Assembly: GCA_025435555.1 (NCBI GenBank) | Contig: JAIWWG010000037.1 | Coordinates: 62,001 to 126,000 of the forward strand | DNA length: 64,000 bases | Direction: 5' to 3' | Origin: Chytriomyces cf. hyalinus JEL632 | Taxonomy: Eukaryota > Chytridiomycota > Chytridiomycetes > Chytridiales > Chytriomycetaceae | In this document: positions 51,027 to 63,841 of the stretch, piece after piece | How the letters are laid out: every line of letters begins with the position of its first letter | How positions within the stretch are numbered: the first letter of the stretch is position 1 | Program-made: the position numbers and the translations under genes | The notes under the pieces: generated by a model | Told to the model about the DNA's origin: nothing | The model's input: the letters and a program-made list of their open reading frames with translations, nothing else | The model's database searches: none

Positions 51027-52844
51027 ATGCAGAGAGATGGGATGAGCCATCATCAGAACACACAGCCAGGCGCCAGCAGCAGCTACACCCTCAGCGACGA
51101 CGACGAGGACGAAACAGATCCACGGAACGACGACCAAGCGGAAGAGGAGCACTCCAACGGACCCGGCGATGAAGCTTACGCTAGCGATACGATCCAGCAT
51201 GCAGTGAGTCGCCCCTCTCCCATTCTCTCTTTGCCTGGAGGGTGCTTCAACGCATACCGTCATCCAACAAACACCTCCCCTCCTCCAGACTCCCGTATAC
51301 GGAATTGCGCAGGAGCAAACAGAGACGCTCACAGAGACTGGACGCTCCTCACGGGCGGCGTCAGTGACAGGATCCGGGATGACCCGCAACACTTACACGA
51401 TCGATATGAAGATTAAGGTGGCCGAGCGGGGGCTTGAGAAGGGCAGAAACATTGCCGCAAAAGAGTACGGCTTGAACGGATCCATGGTCGGGCGGGTGAG
51501 TGCATTGTCTTGTATTGGTGCAACCCTCACAAGCCAGATCAGATCTAACCCTTTTATAACCCAAACTGTTTTGATTGGTGCGCGGCACAGTGGATGCGGT
51601 CCATTGATACCATGCGGCAGACGATCCTTGCGAGCGAGGAGGCTGCCGAGCCGTTTGGATCGGCGAGCTCGACTTTAGTCCAGACGAAGCGGAGGCGGTT
51701 GCCTGATGGAATCACTATGGTGACAGGAGGGCGCAAGGATTCATCGACAGGGCAGGCAAAGTTGAAGCGGAGAAACACAAACGATCAAGGCGATGTGAAA
51801 GAAGAGACTGTCTCTACAGCCGGGAGCACACCACAGCAGTCAATTTCCCACGAATTTCCATCACAGCATGAAGTATCAACTACAACGACCGCTCTGGATT
51901 TGAAAGGAAAAGCTCGCTTGCTGGGTGTTCAGCCAGTCACGCTTTCAGATCATCAAACTCGGCAATATGCGTCTCAGCAGCAGTTGTCCCATTCTTCGCT
52001 TCCAACGAGTTTACCAATGGCGAGCCACCCCGCAGAGGGATCCGTGCCCGATCCTCTCATGATGAATTTGTACTTTTCAAATTCCAACCCAATGAACAGC
52101 CCCATCAACTATCAAGGCGTGTTTCATTTGCCGCCGCAACAGTCACAGCAACAACTGCAATATTCAACATCCATTCAACCGCACAACCCACAATCCATCG
52201 TGTCTCAGACATATAACACAATGCCGCTTCGAAACAGTCCATTGCAGCAGTCTTTGCAAGCACCATTTCAAAGTCAACAGGCATCCAATATTTACGCAAG
52301 TCACAGCCATCCAGCTTTTCAAACAAATCAAACTCCTCATACGTTTTACACGACGAATTCGCTGCAGCCGAATCAACAGCAACAACAATCGCAACAGCAA
52401 CAACAACCACCGCCACCGCCAACACCATCATCACAGCAGCAACAGCAACAGCAAACATCGCTACAAACGGACTTTTTCATGCAGCAGCAACCTTTAAGCT
52501 TAAATTCAACATCATCGTCCCACTTTTTATCCACACACGGACAAGGAAGCAGTTCAGCAAATGTCACACCTTTCCACGCGCAACCTCAACTCACCGCGTC
52601 ACAACCACTTTCTGCAGCAACACTTCATAACACGACACCCGTCGTCAGTGGAGCAAACACGGCTTCCAAGATGGGAGTTTCGATTGCACTTTCGGGACTC
52701 AAGAACGCGCTTGACGTGTATAATGACGATACATCTCTGGACGATCCGCATTGGAAAGAACTTGTACCGCTGTTGAAAGATACTGTGAAAAAGTGCTGGC
52801 CGCTTTATCAAAACAGTAGTGACGGTGGTGCTCAATCATCGTAA
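51027..52844 (+). CDS. Gln-rich HTH transcription factor
   Basis: CDS join(51027..51203, 51289..51495, 51591..52844), 545 residues, all phases consistent. An acidic N-terminus (SDDDEDETDPRNDDQAEEE) is followed, across the second splice, by YTIDMKIKVAERGLEKGRN, IAAKEYGLNGSMVGRWMRSID. This is a helix-turn-helix of the psq/CENP-B/Brinker-like type: helix, then AAxxYGxxxSxVxRW. A basic patch (KRRRLPDG) comes next. The rest is Gln/Ser/Pro-rich with poly-Gln runs (near 52370-52450), typical of activation domains, and ends with a short structured part (DDPHWKELVPLLKDTVKKCWP). Probably a nuclear DNA-binding regulator. Such HTHs are also found in pogo/Tc transposases, but no catalytic domain is present. 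Confidence 0.65.
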
Positions 52845-53078
52845 GAAACAAAACAAAGCAAACAAAACAAAAAATGTTCTTTGGATATTCCGCATTTCTT
52901 TTGTTCTGTTTTTTGCATATTTTCCGTTCGTTGCTTATTTAGATGCTTGAATTTATTTAAAACTGGGAGAAGGAACGTTGAATGTAGTTTGCTAGTAAAG
53001 TGTTGCGTGATAAATACTTTCCGAGTCACTGTAAATTATTATTATCTCCCTCCAAATCCCACACTCACACACACACCC

Positions 53079-53506
53079 ATGCAACTGCAGCGTCTGATCA
53101 AACCACAAGCGCGTCACTTGTCCTACTTCCGAGCGCACCCGAAACCCAGCACTCGTTCCGCTGCAGCCTCATCAACGTCCACCAACACAACATCCACACC
53201 ACCACCCGATAACACAGCAAAGACACAAACTGATGACATCAGCAACTTCAAGCCACCCAGGGATCCCATGGCAAACTTCTCTGAGAGTGAAGTGAAGCAG
53301 ATCAAACGAGAGATTGAAGATCAAGGACGTCGCGCATTCAGTTTTGGGTGAGTGAGGCAGGGAATCCCTTTATTTTTTGACCCGTTTTTGCCCGATGGGG
53401 TTCGGCTAACCGGGTGTGTGTTGCTTGTCATTGCAGGTATGCGATCATTGGTGGTGGGATGGCCATTGTGCTGGGATTTGTGGGATACAAGCAGCTGCAG
53501 AAGTGA
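53079..53506 (+). CDS. Small mitochondrial-type single-pass protein
   Basis: CDS join(53079..53347, 53437..53506), 112 residues; the 89-bp intron splits a Gly codon in phase. The N-terminus MQLQRLIKPQARHLSYFRAHP is basic and amphipathic, like a matrix-targeting presequence. A Ser/Thr/Pro linker, a helical stretch (SESEVKQIKREIEDQGRRAF) and a C-terminal membrane helix (YAIIGGGMAIVLGFVGYKQLQK) follow. The shape suits an inner-membrane assembly or stability factor, but I do not recognise the family. Confidence 0.6.
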
Positions 53507-53816
53507 TGTTGACAAGAGACGTCGATGCAACGAACGCGTAAACAAAACACATAAAAAAAAAGAGTCCAACTCTTGGCGGAATCCGTTTCCATGGCTTTCT
53601 TTCCGCCGACGATTCTTTCTAATTTTTACAAAGCTGCTTGCTGCGTAAGCAACTTGAGAAAAAAACAGTGGAGTCATTTTCTCGTCATTCTAGAAGCCGA
53701 ATAGGGCCCAAGGTGCACCCAACCTTCTGTAGAGTCCGACGCACCGGCCAATGCTAACAACTGAACTTGGATGCTGGCAAAAAAAGATATCCAAACCCGA
53801 TTACCAAACTTGCGAA
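53507..53816. other. Intergenic region
   Basis: About 310 bp between the small mitochondrial-type gene and the first STK32-type kinase. No feature beyond A/T-rich 3' flank and a presumed promoter. Confidence 0.35.
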
Positions 53817-55762
<1,946 letters not shown>

Positions 55763-55925
55763 AAGGCGTCGATCGCATCAAGAACTGAAAAACAAAAGAC
55801 TAGTACAGAGTGGGGCGGAAGTCCCTGACTATTTTAATAAACAACTGTTTGGATATCTTTTTGCGGTATTTGTGAATTTAAAAGGAGCCAATCACAATCG
55901 GCGCCATTGTCTGTTTTGGTCGGCC

Positions 55926-55949
55926 AAAAAAAAAAAAAAAAAAAAAAAA
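55926..55949. repeat. A24 homopolymer in kinase 2 leader
   Basis: Twenty-four A in a row, 18 bp before the start of the second kinase. It would lie in the 5' UTR or core promoter, where it could act as a nucleosome-excluding tract. Confidence 0.7.
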
Positions 55950-55967
55950 GACTTGTCAACACCAAGA

Positions 55968-57487
55968 ATGGGATGCTGTGAAAGTACCCCAATTGATTTT
56001 GATGCCCCCGTGGATATCACGCACTTTGAACTGTGCCGGTCCATCGGCAAAGGTAAACATGCCACACATCGCATATGTGTGTCTGCTGACTGATCGCCAA
56101 ACTGCGCAGGCGCATTTGGAAAGGTCCGCATCGTCGAACACAAGAAGACCAAGGTCCAGTACGCCCTCAAATACATCAATAAGGCCGAAGTGGCAGAGCA
56201 AGGGCTGGCAAACAACATGCTGCGGGAACGTAAGCTGCTCCAAGAGTGCGATAACCCCTTCATATGGTGAGGATGACACCCAGACACCCACACAGCCATC
56301 TCATAAACAACGCGATATATCCTTTCATCAGCAATTTGCGCTATGCGTTTCAAGACGATATGCATCTCCTAATGGTCTTGGATCTCAAATTGGGGGGAGA
56401 CCTCGAGTTCCACCTGCGAGCGAACGGGTACTTTACCGAAGACCGATCCAAGTTTTATTTCAGCGAGGTTGCGTGCGGGATCCGGTACTTGCACTCGCTC
56501 AAAATCGTGCATCGGGATCTGAAACCCGGAAACGTGTTGTTGGACGAATTTGGGCACGCGAGTTTGACGGATTTCAATATTGCTTGTCATTACGATGTGC
56601 AAAAACCCATGACTTCGAGGTCGGGCACGCTGGCGTACATGGGTGCGTGTGTATGTTTTAGTTGGTTAGTTTTTGTGTTAAGGTGAGTAACTGGGATATC
56701 GCGCAGCACCCGAGGTTGTCAACAAAGCTCCGTATCTGAACTCAATCGACTGGTGGAGCTTAGGAATCATGACATTTGAGATGCTCTATGGATATGTGAG
56801 CTCAGAGCGTTGTTTCCAAAAGTTGATGGTGACCAACCTACACTGTATCCCAGACCCCTTTCGCAGGCGACGATGACACTGAAACGAAATTCTCGATTCG
56901 AAACGACGATGTTACATTTCCCGCCGATCCAAAATCGCCCGTCTCTGATGAAGCTAGAGATATGATTATGGGGCTCTTGAACAAAAACCCCATACTGCGG
57001 TTGGGATCCGATGATAATGGCGGGGAGGCCAAAGTAAGAAAGCAGGCGTGGTTTAAAGGCTGGGATTGGGACAAGACCGAGAGTCGCGAATTACCTGTTC
57101 CATTCTTGCCTGATGTGAGTCGCGAAAACAAACTTATACTTTGAAAGACTGATTATTCCTCCATATTTGCTCAACACGTAAACGTAAACCCAGCCCAAAA
57201 ATAATTTGTACTATAACCCAATCTTGGAACTCGAAGAAGCCCTGTTCGAAGATAACCCACTTCAAAGCAAACCCGTGCGCATCAAAAGTCGCGATCCTAT
57301 CAGCAAAACCAACAAACTAACTGGCGAAGAGCTCGTTCTTTCGGACGAAGCGAAACAAATGAACATGTTGAATGAAGGCTTCGCGGACTTTGACTTTACC
57401 AAATTTGTTGCGGACCCGCACGAGCCGCTTTCAATGACGATCGAAGGGTCGATGGAAGGACTTGTGGAGAAAATCGCGCGTGGGTAG
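55968..57487 (+). CDS. STK32/YANK-type AGC kinase, copy 2
   Basis: CDS join(55968..56052, 56110..56266, 56332..56642, 56707..56795, 56854..57114, 57194..57487), 398 residues. Tandem paralogue of copy 1: [21 protein letters not shown] (lipidation site again), [48 protein letters not shown] (Gly for the usual Asp before Asn), [32 protein letters not shown]. Intron positions are mosaic. Four are shared (after the PFI motif, at YM|APE, after GY, and after LPD). Copy 1 alone has an intron at KPDN|ILL and one at DAE|VDI; copy 2 alone has one at GKG|AFG. The C-terminal tail is short and acidic, unlike copy 1. Confidence 0.88.
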
Positions 57488-57855
57488 AAGAAGTTGTGAT
57501 CCGTTGGGAGCGTGTCTTTTCTCTGTTTTAGTCATTGGCGAATGGTATTTAGTTGCTGGACAGCATCTGTTTTTCTTTTTCTTCAGCACAGCGGGAATAC
57601 AGAAGAAATTGACCTTCTTTCAAACCCGTTCCATTAAGCTTTGCTATAAACGCGTGCAGTGGTATAAAAAGCACAAAACGAGTCGACAACTGATTCTCAC
57701 TGCCCCTGCCCTCACTGGAAGCAATATTCAAATACTTGGCGCACTGCCCGAATCTTGCGCAAACGAAGCCGACAGAGATTTCATCTGTTGACCACTCAAC
57801 GATTTCGCTTATTATTCAATTGTGTCCACTTGTACTAACGCCAGTTGATCTTTAT
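57488..57855. other. Intergenic region
   Basis: About 370 bp after the second kinase, convergent with the small minus-strand gene. T-rich at 57565-57590; no gene supported. Confidence 0.4.
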
Positions 57856-58245
57856 TCATTGCAATAATGACTTTGAGTCAAACTCTTTGTAGGCGGGTAA
57901 GCTCGCCACGTCTGCTCCTGTAGCCTGCGTGCGGATGCTCGTGCCGTTATTTACAAAGTTATGCGTAGTATCTCGCACTGCGTGGCGAACTTCCTGGCCG
58001 GCTGTCGCATCCCGCAAAGAAAGTGGCGCATTCACTCCATCCTTTTGACCAACACCAGAATCCTTTGAAATCGGTTGAAACTCATCCTTACGACACGCGA
58101 ACAAGTCTTGCACATCTTTTGTGATTTGACGGAGCTGGTTCTTAACCAACTTCAGTGGACTCAGCAGAGGGTGCACGCTTGACGGGGACGCGTTGGATGC
58201 ACGTGTGCTGCATGGCATTGGATTCAAGCTGGCGGATCTTCTCAT
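57856..58245 (-). CDS. Small hypothetical protein
   Basis: 129 residues from MRRSASLNPMPC. The frame extends 43 codons further upstream, but that part is His/Gln-rich and unlike protein, and it overlaps another open minus-strand frame at 58242..58505 that begins with a hydrophobic stretch. The two may be exons of one product. The central part (LLSPLKLVKNQLRQITKDVQDLFACRKDEF) looks like an amphipathic helix. No family recognised. Confidence 0.4.
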   Translation of the reverse strand: MRRSASLNPMPCSTRASNASPSSVHPLLSPLKLVKNQLRQITKDVQDLFACRKDEFQPISKDSGVGQKDGVNAPLSLRDATAGQEVRHAVRDTTHNFVNNGTSIRTQATGADVASLPAYKEFDSKSLLQ

Positions 58246-58577
58246 GGAGTAGCATTGGCGTTGGCTGCATGGACTCTGCTGTGGATGCTTATTGTGCAAG
58301 GGGAGGATGAGGTGCTGGTTGGTACTGACACTGGTGTTCCAGAGGCTCTGGCGGGATCTGTTTCGCTGGCACATGCTTTTTTTGTGTTGATATTTTGCAT
58401 TCCTGGACGAGCCTCGCTTAAAAAGAAAACGGCGCTGGATTGCGGAGTCAGCGCCAAAAAATTAATTTTCAGCAAGCTTGTGCAAAGTGCAAAAACAATC
58501 CGCACAAAAAAGAACCGCGTTTAATTCCATGAAAAATAACAATGATGAGGTCATAAGTGTAAAATGAATCATAGCAA

Positions 58578-60164
58578 TCACAGCCGCTTCAGCCGTGAAA
58601 CTGCAACTTCCAAACGCTCCCGCATTGCTGCATCCTCCACCTTCAACACTGACGCAAACTCTTTCGCAGGCATAAGCAGCAACGCCCGTCCGTCAATCTC
58701 TTGCTCGCGAATCGAAGCAACCGTTTCCGCACCGCCAAACTGGTTTTGGGTGAACCACGCGCAGACTTGATCGATGCTCCATTCAGATACTTGCACGTTT
58801 GCATCTTTGACTGGCGTTGCGGGTGGAGAGTCTGTGTCTCGATACGCAATTTTGATGGGCAGAGAGCCAGATTCTGGCCGCCCTTTTTCAATGTACCCAG
58901 TCGTAGATGCTTCCTCAGCCACATTCGAAGACGACACATTGAGGCCAGTGAATAAACCTGACACGTGTTTCTCTGGCGCACTTGAATCGACAGGCTGCTG
59001 AGATCCAGCACCGCTTGCGCCATATGAATCTGCGGTGACAACTGTGCCTGAGGCTGCCACATTCATTGCCGCGTAATACATGGACTGCTGCATTTGCATT
59101 TGCTGCAGCGCTGCGGGATCGATTGGGTATCCGTGTTGTTGGTAGTACGCGTTCGCTTGTTGCTGGTACAGATCGTGCTGCTGCTGTTGGTACAGAGCAT
59201 CTTGCTGATGTTGTTGGTAGTAAGCGTGTTGTTGTGCGTAGTACGCTGCTTGCTGTTGGCTCAGTTGTTGCTGGTTCAGTTGTTGCTGGTTCGACAGTTG
59301 GTGATAGTATTGATGATCGTAAATGTTTACTTCGGCGGGAACGGCGGGTAGCGGATTAATCTGCTCATTTGAATTCCCGTTGGGCAATTCGGCAACTGAA
59401 TCAGCGACGATGGATTGTTCCCTTGGTGCTGGCGTTCTGTCGCACAAAAATGAGAGGAGACATGTCAAAACACACGCATTCATAATATGCATCAACCGAG
59501 TGTCGGTAGCAGGAAGAGACAGCCAAAGCGGTGCGTACCTCATTGTCTGCACAAGAGTCAGATGCGTGTCCCTCCGCTCAAACTTGTTTACTATTTCGTC
59601 AATCTCGCCGTTGCGTCTTCTCCTCTTGAAACACCCGCGCAACAGCATCAATCCCGCAATCGCAAGTAGAGCGCCAAACACGATGCCAGTGATGGTCCCG
59701 ACATTTGAGGATGCCCAGCTGGGCTGATTAGTGCCGTTGTTGTTTGTCCCGTTGTTGGACGGGTCGATCGATGTTGTGATTGTTCTTGTTGTGGGAAGTG
59801 AAAAAGGCGCCGTTGTTGTTGTTGTGCGGAGAAGTCTTTCGGTTGTTGTGAATGTGTCTGGGTTCGAATCAGCAGTTGTGGATGTCGATGACTCATCATC
59901 GTCTTCGGAGCTGGTTGTAGTTGGGCGTGGTTGCGACTGGGATGAAATTGGCCGTGCTGAGGTCGTCTGAGGAGGGGGAGGAGAGGGTAACGGCAGTGGA
60001 CTTGGCTCTTGAGATGGCGATGGAGCCGGCGACGGAGATGGAGATGGAGATGGAGATGGAGGCGGGACAGCAGATGAGGTCGGAGGAGGTACTCGAGTGG
60101 TTGGCAACGGGATCTCGGACGGAGCTGCTGTGGTCACGGCCGCCGAGGTTGTGTTTGCGCTCAT
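58578..60164 (-). CDS. Membrane protein with C-terminal SAM domain
   Basis: CDS complement join(58578..59436, 59539..60164), 494 residues. The 102-bp intron keeps the frame open, so it is easily read as coding. Donor gtacgc and acceptor gacag are good, and the insert would add an unlikely second hydrophobic stretch. The outer part is Ser/Thr/Pro-rich with an SP-dipeptide run (PPSPSPSPSPSPAP). One membrane helix follows (VGTITGIVFGALLAIAGLMLL), then GCFKRRRR. A Gln/Tyr-rich tract (many QQQ and YYQQ, around 59095-59300) leads to a SAM domain (WSIDQVCAWFTQNQFGG to GRALLLMPAKEFASVLKVED). Looks like a surface receptor or scaffold that multimerises inside the cell. Confidence 0.7.
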   Translation of the reverse strand: MSANTTSAAVTTAAPSEIPLPTTRVPPPTSSAVPPPSPSPSPSPSPAPSPSQEPSPLPLPSPPPPQTTSARPISSQSQPRPTTTSSEDDDESSTSTTADSNPDTFTTTERLLRTTTTTAPFSLPTTRTITTSIDPSNNGTNNNGTNQPSWASSNVGTITGIVFGALLAIAGLMLLRGCFKRRRRNGEIDEIVNKFERRDTHLTLVQTMRYAPLWLSLPATDTRLMHIMNACVLTCLLSFLCDRTPAPREQSIVADSVAELPNGNSNEQINPLPAVPAEVNIYDHQYYHQLSNQQQLNQQQLSQQQAAYYAQQHAYYQQHQQDALYQQQQHDLYQQQANAYYQQHGYPIDPAALQQMQMQQSMYYAAMNVAASGTVVTADSYGASGAGSQQPVDSSAPEKHVSGLFTGLNVSSSNVAEEASTTGYIEKGRPESGSLPIKIAYRDTDSPPATPVKDANVQVSEWSIDQVCAWFTQNQFGGAETVASIREQEIDGRALLLMPAKEFASVLKVEDAAMRERLEVAVSRLKRL

Positions 60165-60348
60165 TTGGCGTTGTTTCGCACAAACAAAAAAGCCAAGGAG
60201 GAAAAAACCCGAGAATTTTTTTTACGGCGTGTCTGACAAGATAGATGGACTTCAGTTTTCCTTTATTCATACGATAATACATGTAGCGAGTGCGGGCCGA
60301 GGCCATCTAAAAAAATTCGCGCTTCGCATTCGTGCCGGCAACGCAGAC

Positions 60349-62204
60349 TCACAGGTCCAGCGCCTCCGCAATTCTTTTTAGTCGCTCGTAGGGATACACG
60401 CTCGAGAGGACTTCGTATTTCATTTGCCTGCATTGTTGGTGATTCAATTGATGAATTAACAGATGGAGAAATGACGAATAAATAAAAACGCGACGAATGC
60501 TCACATGCTCATAGGCACCCACTGCAAGGCCCAGAAACTCAGCAAACCCGCATCGACAGGCATCTTCCCAAACTCATGCTCAAGGGCTCGGGCACGCGCC
60601 GCGCCAACGCCCTCCATCATTGTCCGCACGTATGCTCGCACGGCGAGAATGAGTTTCGCGTATTCGAGCGCGTCAAAATGTGCATGCGCGTCTATATTGT
60701 TCAGATCAATGTCGTCAAGTCGCGTCACGCGCGCGTGGTGAAGGCCCTCTGCGGACACCGTTGTCGAGTCGGCAACGACTTGAAACCGGAACTGTGTTTT
60801 TGCTTGGACAAGGTAGCGAGGGAGTGGTCTTGGAGGTGTTTGGAGTATTTATTGGATAGTTGTATAGTTGTATAGTTAGTGTACGCTGTTGTGAGGCTGT
60901 AGTGTAGATCGGTGTGAGATAACTTCAATCAGACTTATTTACCCCTTGCTGGTCTCCATGTCATTCCCTGGAATCTGATGCGCAACTTCGACTCCCACTG
61001 CTGCACCGATATTCGAAAACTGCATGCGCTCATCAAACGGATTTAAACTGCGACGAGGCAGGCACAGCCCAAACGGCAAGTTCTGCTCCAAACACTCCTT
61101 CACCATCACGCGATACCGCGGTTCAAAGAAATGAAATTCCTGACTTGTTCCAGGAAACGCCAGCGTGAATGGAAAGATGGGAAGAACAAATTCGCGTTGT
61201 TGAATTTGCTGCAGTGAGTCGGCTGTTGCCTCTTCGCCAATTGTATTCGCAGGTCGAACTGATAAATGAGGCGCCCAATATGTGACGAGTGCATCAAGAA
61301 GCCAGTTTTTCGGACGTGTTGCCACCGTCGAATAAGGCGGCAAAGGAAATCTGCAGACGGGACAGACTGCGTTCTGTGGCGCATGAGATAGAGATGACAG
61401 CAAGCACGATCGGCAGGTGGAGTGGCCGCACGAGAGTGTGATAGGATCTTGGAGAGTGTATAAACATAGATGGCATTCGAGGTCCTGTAAATCTTGATCA
61501 GATGGAACGGCATTGACAGTACGAGCATTGGCATTGTCCGAACGAGGAGTCCACACCGCCCAATTCATGACTACTTCATCTGGAACTGTAGAAGAAGCTT
61601 CCAAAGGTATCCCGATGGAGTTTGCTTTCATCTCGACAGCTTTTCTCGCAGTCAAACCGCGTCTGTTCCACGGGTTGATTCGATGGGCATTGTCCGCGTG
61701 TTTTATCGCCTCCTCCAGGCGGCCTCGCAGAAGACAGATCCGCGAGGCAGCGAGCGCCGCAGTCTGGCTCGTACTGTGCCACGTCGAGAAACAAACTTCA
61801 CTCAAGTGGAGATCCGCCTCACTGCGCAACACCGCATCGCACGCCACATGAAATGCCACCTGCTCTTCCTGTGCGACATGACTTGGCATGTCACCAGGCC
61901 CATCTCCACTGGCCGTCAAGAGCCCAACCCCACTGACTGGCCCCCGTGACAGCAAGCCGCACAGCCGCCAGTCCGCCGCCGCCACGCCAAAGTGCCGCTG
62001 TCTGCACGGCCGAGCGGGACACCGGAACGGCCGCAGCCACGCGTCGAGCCGCAGCGCCTTCACTTCCTCGTCGTTGCATACGGCTTCGAACTGAGCATCC
62101 TTCACAACTTGCACGCACAGGGAGCACACACTGAACCCGCACGGTAGGCACACTGGTTGGTGCAGTGTCTCCAGGCAACATGCACAGGCGTATTTGAGGG
62201 ACAT
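60349..62204 (-). CDS. LONRF-type RING-TPR-RING-LON protein
   Basis: CDS complement join(60349..60427, 60505..60828, 60943..62204), 554 residues, all phases consistent. Likely an E3 ubiquitin ligase. The first RING-like segment, residues 7-75, has CACC, CLPCGF and CSLC. A helical repeat region with AASRICLLRGRLEEAIKHADNAHRINPWNRRG reads as TPR. The second, canonical RING near 243-285 has CHLC, SCGHSTCRSC and CPVC. The C-terminal LON substrate-binding domain begins VLPIFPFTLAFPG, HFFEPRYRVMVKECL, and continues across the splice as PLPRYLVQAKTQFRFQVV to YEVLSSVYPYERLKRIAEALDL. No ATPase or protease part, as expected for LONRF. An ORF starting at 60758 is only the second exon. Confidence 0.88.
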
Positions 62205-63027
62205 CTTTTTTTAATTGGTTTTATCGGCATTTCAAATCTGGTTATTTTCCCGATTCTGCCGCACGACACGGCTGAGAGAGAGATCATTGCTTTTGCGTAA
62301 AATGAAACGAACCGGATCCTCTTGGACGCTAAGGTTCAGTTTTGGCAATTCCCGGGCTTGATGGGCTCTAAAATATATGCAATGTCTGATTCTGTTTGCT
62401 GGCATTCCACGGAGGCCATGCATTGAAACAAGAGCGTGCTTGAGTCTTGACTCGCAGCAGTGGGATGCGTTTGCTTATTTAGTAAATATAAATTGTCGAA
62501 AGTATTTGTCAGCAACACTCTTTCACGCTTCTTTTTTCAGCTTCCTCAGACGCGTATTACGGCATTGCTCGCTTCTCACTTAGAATCCAGTCAACTGTGA
62601 TCAAGGGCTGGGTGCTGTATGTATAGAACTGTTCCTGGTTCTCACGTTTATAACGGCTGTTTGCTAGCACGGACAGCACAGGTCAACAACACGCTATTAT
62701 TGCTGAGGCATATCTTTCTGCCAGCGTGACCAACGAAAGATGTCGCATCAATAAAAATTGCTGGCAACCCTACTCACACGGCTCTTTTTGTGCTGGGAAG
62801 TGGGTCCACATAATCACACATTACCACCTCCACCTCAGCTTCTCCAACATTTCTTCCGCGTATTCTCAAATATCAAAAGGACACAACCCAAGGACCCACT
62901 TCGCAGGATGTGGCTTCTATTCCCTCGCTTGCGGCTTGCACGGAAGCCGTTTTCAATCCAAACCACCAAATTCCAGTTTCTTTTGTTCCCAAAACCACCA
63001 CCACCAACCCACCACCTCTTTCTCCAA
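62205..63027. other. Intergenic region
   Basis: About 820 bp between the divergent LONRF and final genes; should contain both promoters. The frames at 62726, 62758 and 62232 show no domain. No tRNA or repeat seen. Confidence 0.4.
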
Positions 63028-63841
63028 ATGATCTCGACCCGATCAAGCCCGTCTCTTGACGAGTTGACGAGCGACTTTGTGCGCATTGATCTGAACGTTG
63101 CCGGTTAGAACGGCTTCCCCTTCAAAACCACTGGTTTAATTTACATTTTATTCCATCACATGCTTGGTTCCACCAGCTGATATCGAGTCCGTGGCAACAT
63201 CAGCCGATGCAGAGTCTATTGCGACATCGGCCGATATGGATTCCATGGCGACTTCAACCAACACAGAGTGCTCAGTCAGCACAGCCACTTCAACCAACAC
63301 AGCCAGCACAAAGTCTGCAGTTAGTATTGAAAACGGGGCTGCTTGTGAGTCTGTACTGGCTATGTTGGATGAGATGGCATTGTCGGATACGATGTCTGAG
63401 ATATCTGAGATGGCTGCCGCGTCAAATGCCTTCCTCGCCTATTTTGCCAATCACGGACTACCGCTCAAACCGCACATGAACCCGCGCAACCACTTCAAAC
63501 GCCTTGCCACACTGAAGGGTTGGGGCAACAAAAAACGCGGGGAAGAGCGCCACCAAATGCACACGATTGTCTGCAACATGTTTACAGATGAACAGCCCGT
63601 GTGTGACTTGGTGCTCGAGTTGACGGGCCGCGATGTGGCCGCCATAAGCAAATCCAGGCGGAAAAAGGTTTGTTTCGGCAGCCGATTCAACATTTGGAAG
63701 TTTGTCATGCGCTTCAGTTTCGGTGCGAGTGCTGGCGCTGATATTGATGTCCGTGCGGACATTAATCAAAAGAATTGGTTCCCAAAATCGCATGCCAAGC
63801 GGTGTTGTCTCAAGTTGCTGTTGGTGATGGTTGGATGGTGA
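63028..63841 (+). CDS. Fungal hypothetical protein (FKRL..GW family-like)
   Basis: CDS join(63028..63103, 63177..63841), 246 residues; the 73-bp intron splits an Ala codon in phase. After a short leader (MISTRSSPSLDEL) comes a repetitive Ser/Thr/Ala/Met region (ESVATSADAESIATSADMDSMATS). The second half has NAFLAYFANHGLPLKPHMNPRNHFKRLATLKGWGNKKRGEERHQM, CDLVLELTGRD, and FNIWKFVMRF. The order (FxxYF..F, EFxRLxxxxGW, then a late NIxxFV) is that of a widespread fungal domain of unknown function in which a short protein ends with a KxxxVNIxDLV motif. The match is by pattern only. The far C-terminus (KSHAKRCCLKLLLVMVGW) is atypical. Confidence 0.55.

Noticed and set aside
59066-59359. Hydrophobic plus-strand ORFs opposite the Gln/Tyr tract
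   Set aside because: Antisense of CAG/CAA repeats always reads as Leu/Val-rich; composition artefact.
59437-59538. Second membrane helix in the SAM-domain protein
   Set aside because: The segment is bounded by a good donor and acceptor and is exactly 34 codons; it is better read as an in-frame intron.
60501-60758. Stand-alone 85-residue gene
   Set aside because: It is the second exon of the LONRF gene; the LON domain runs across it in phase.
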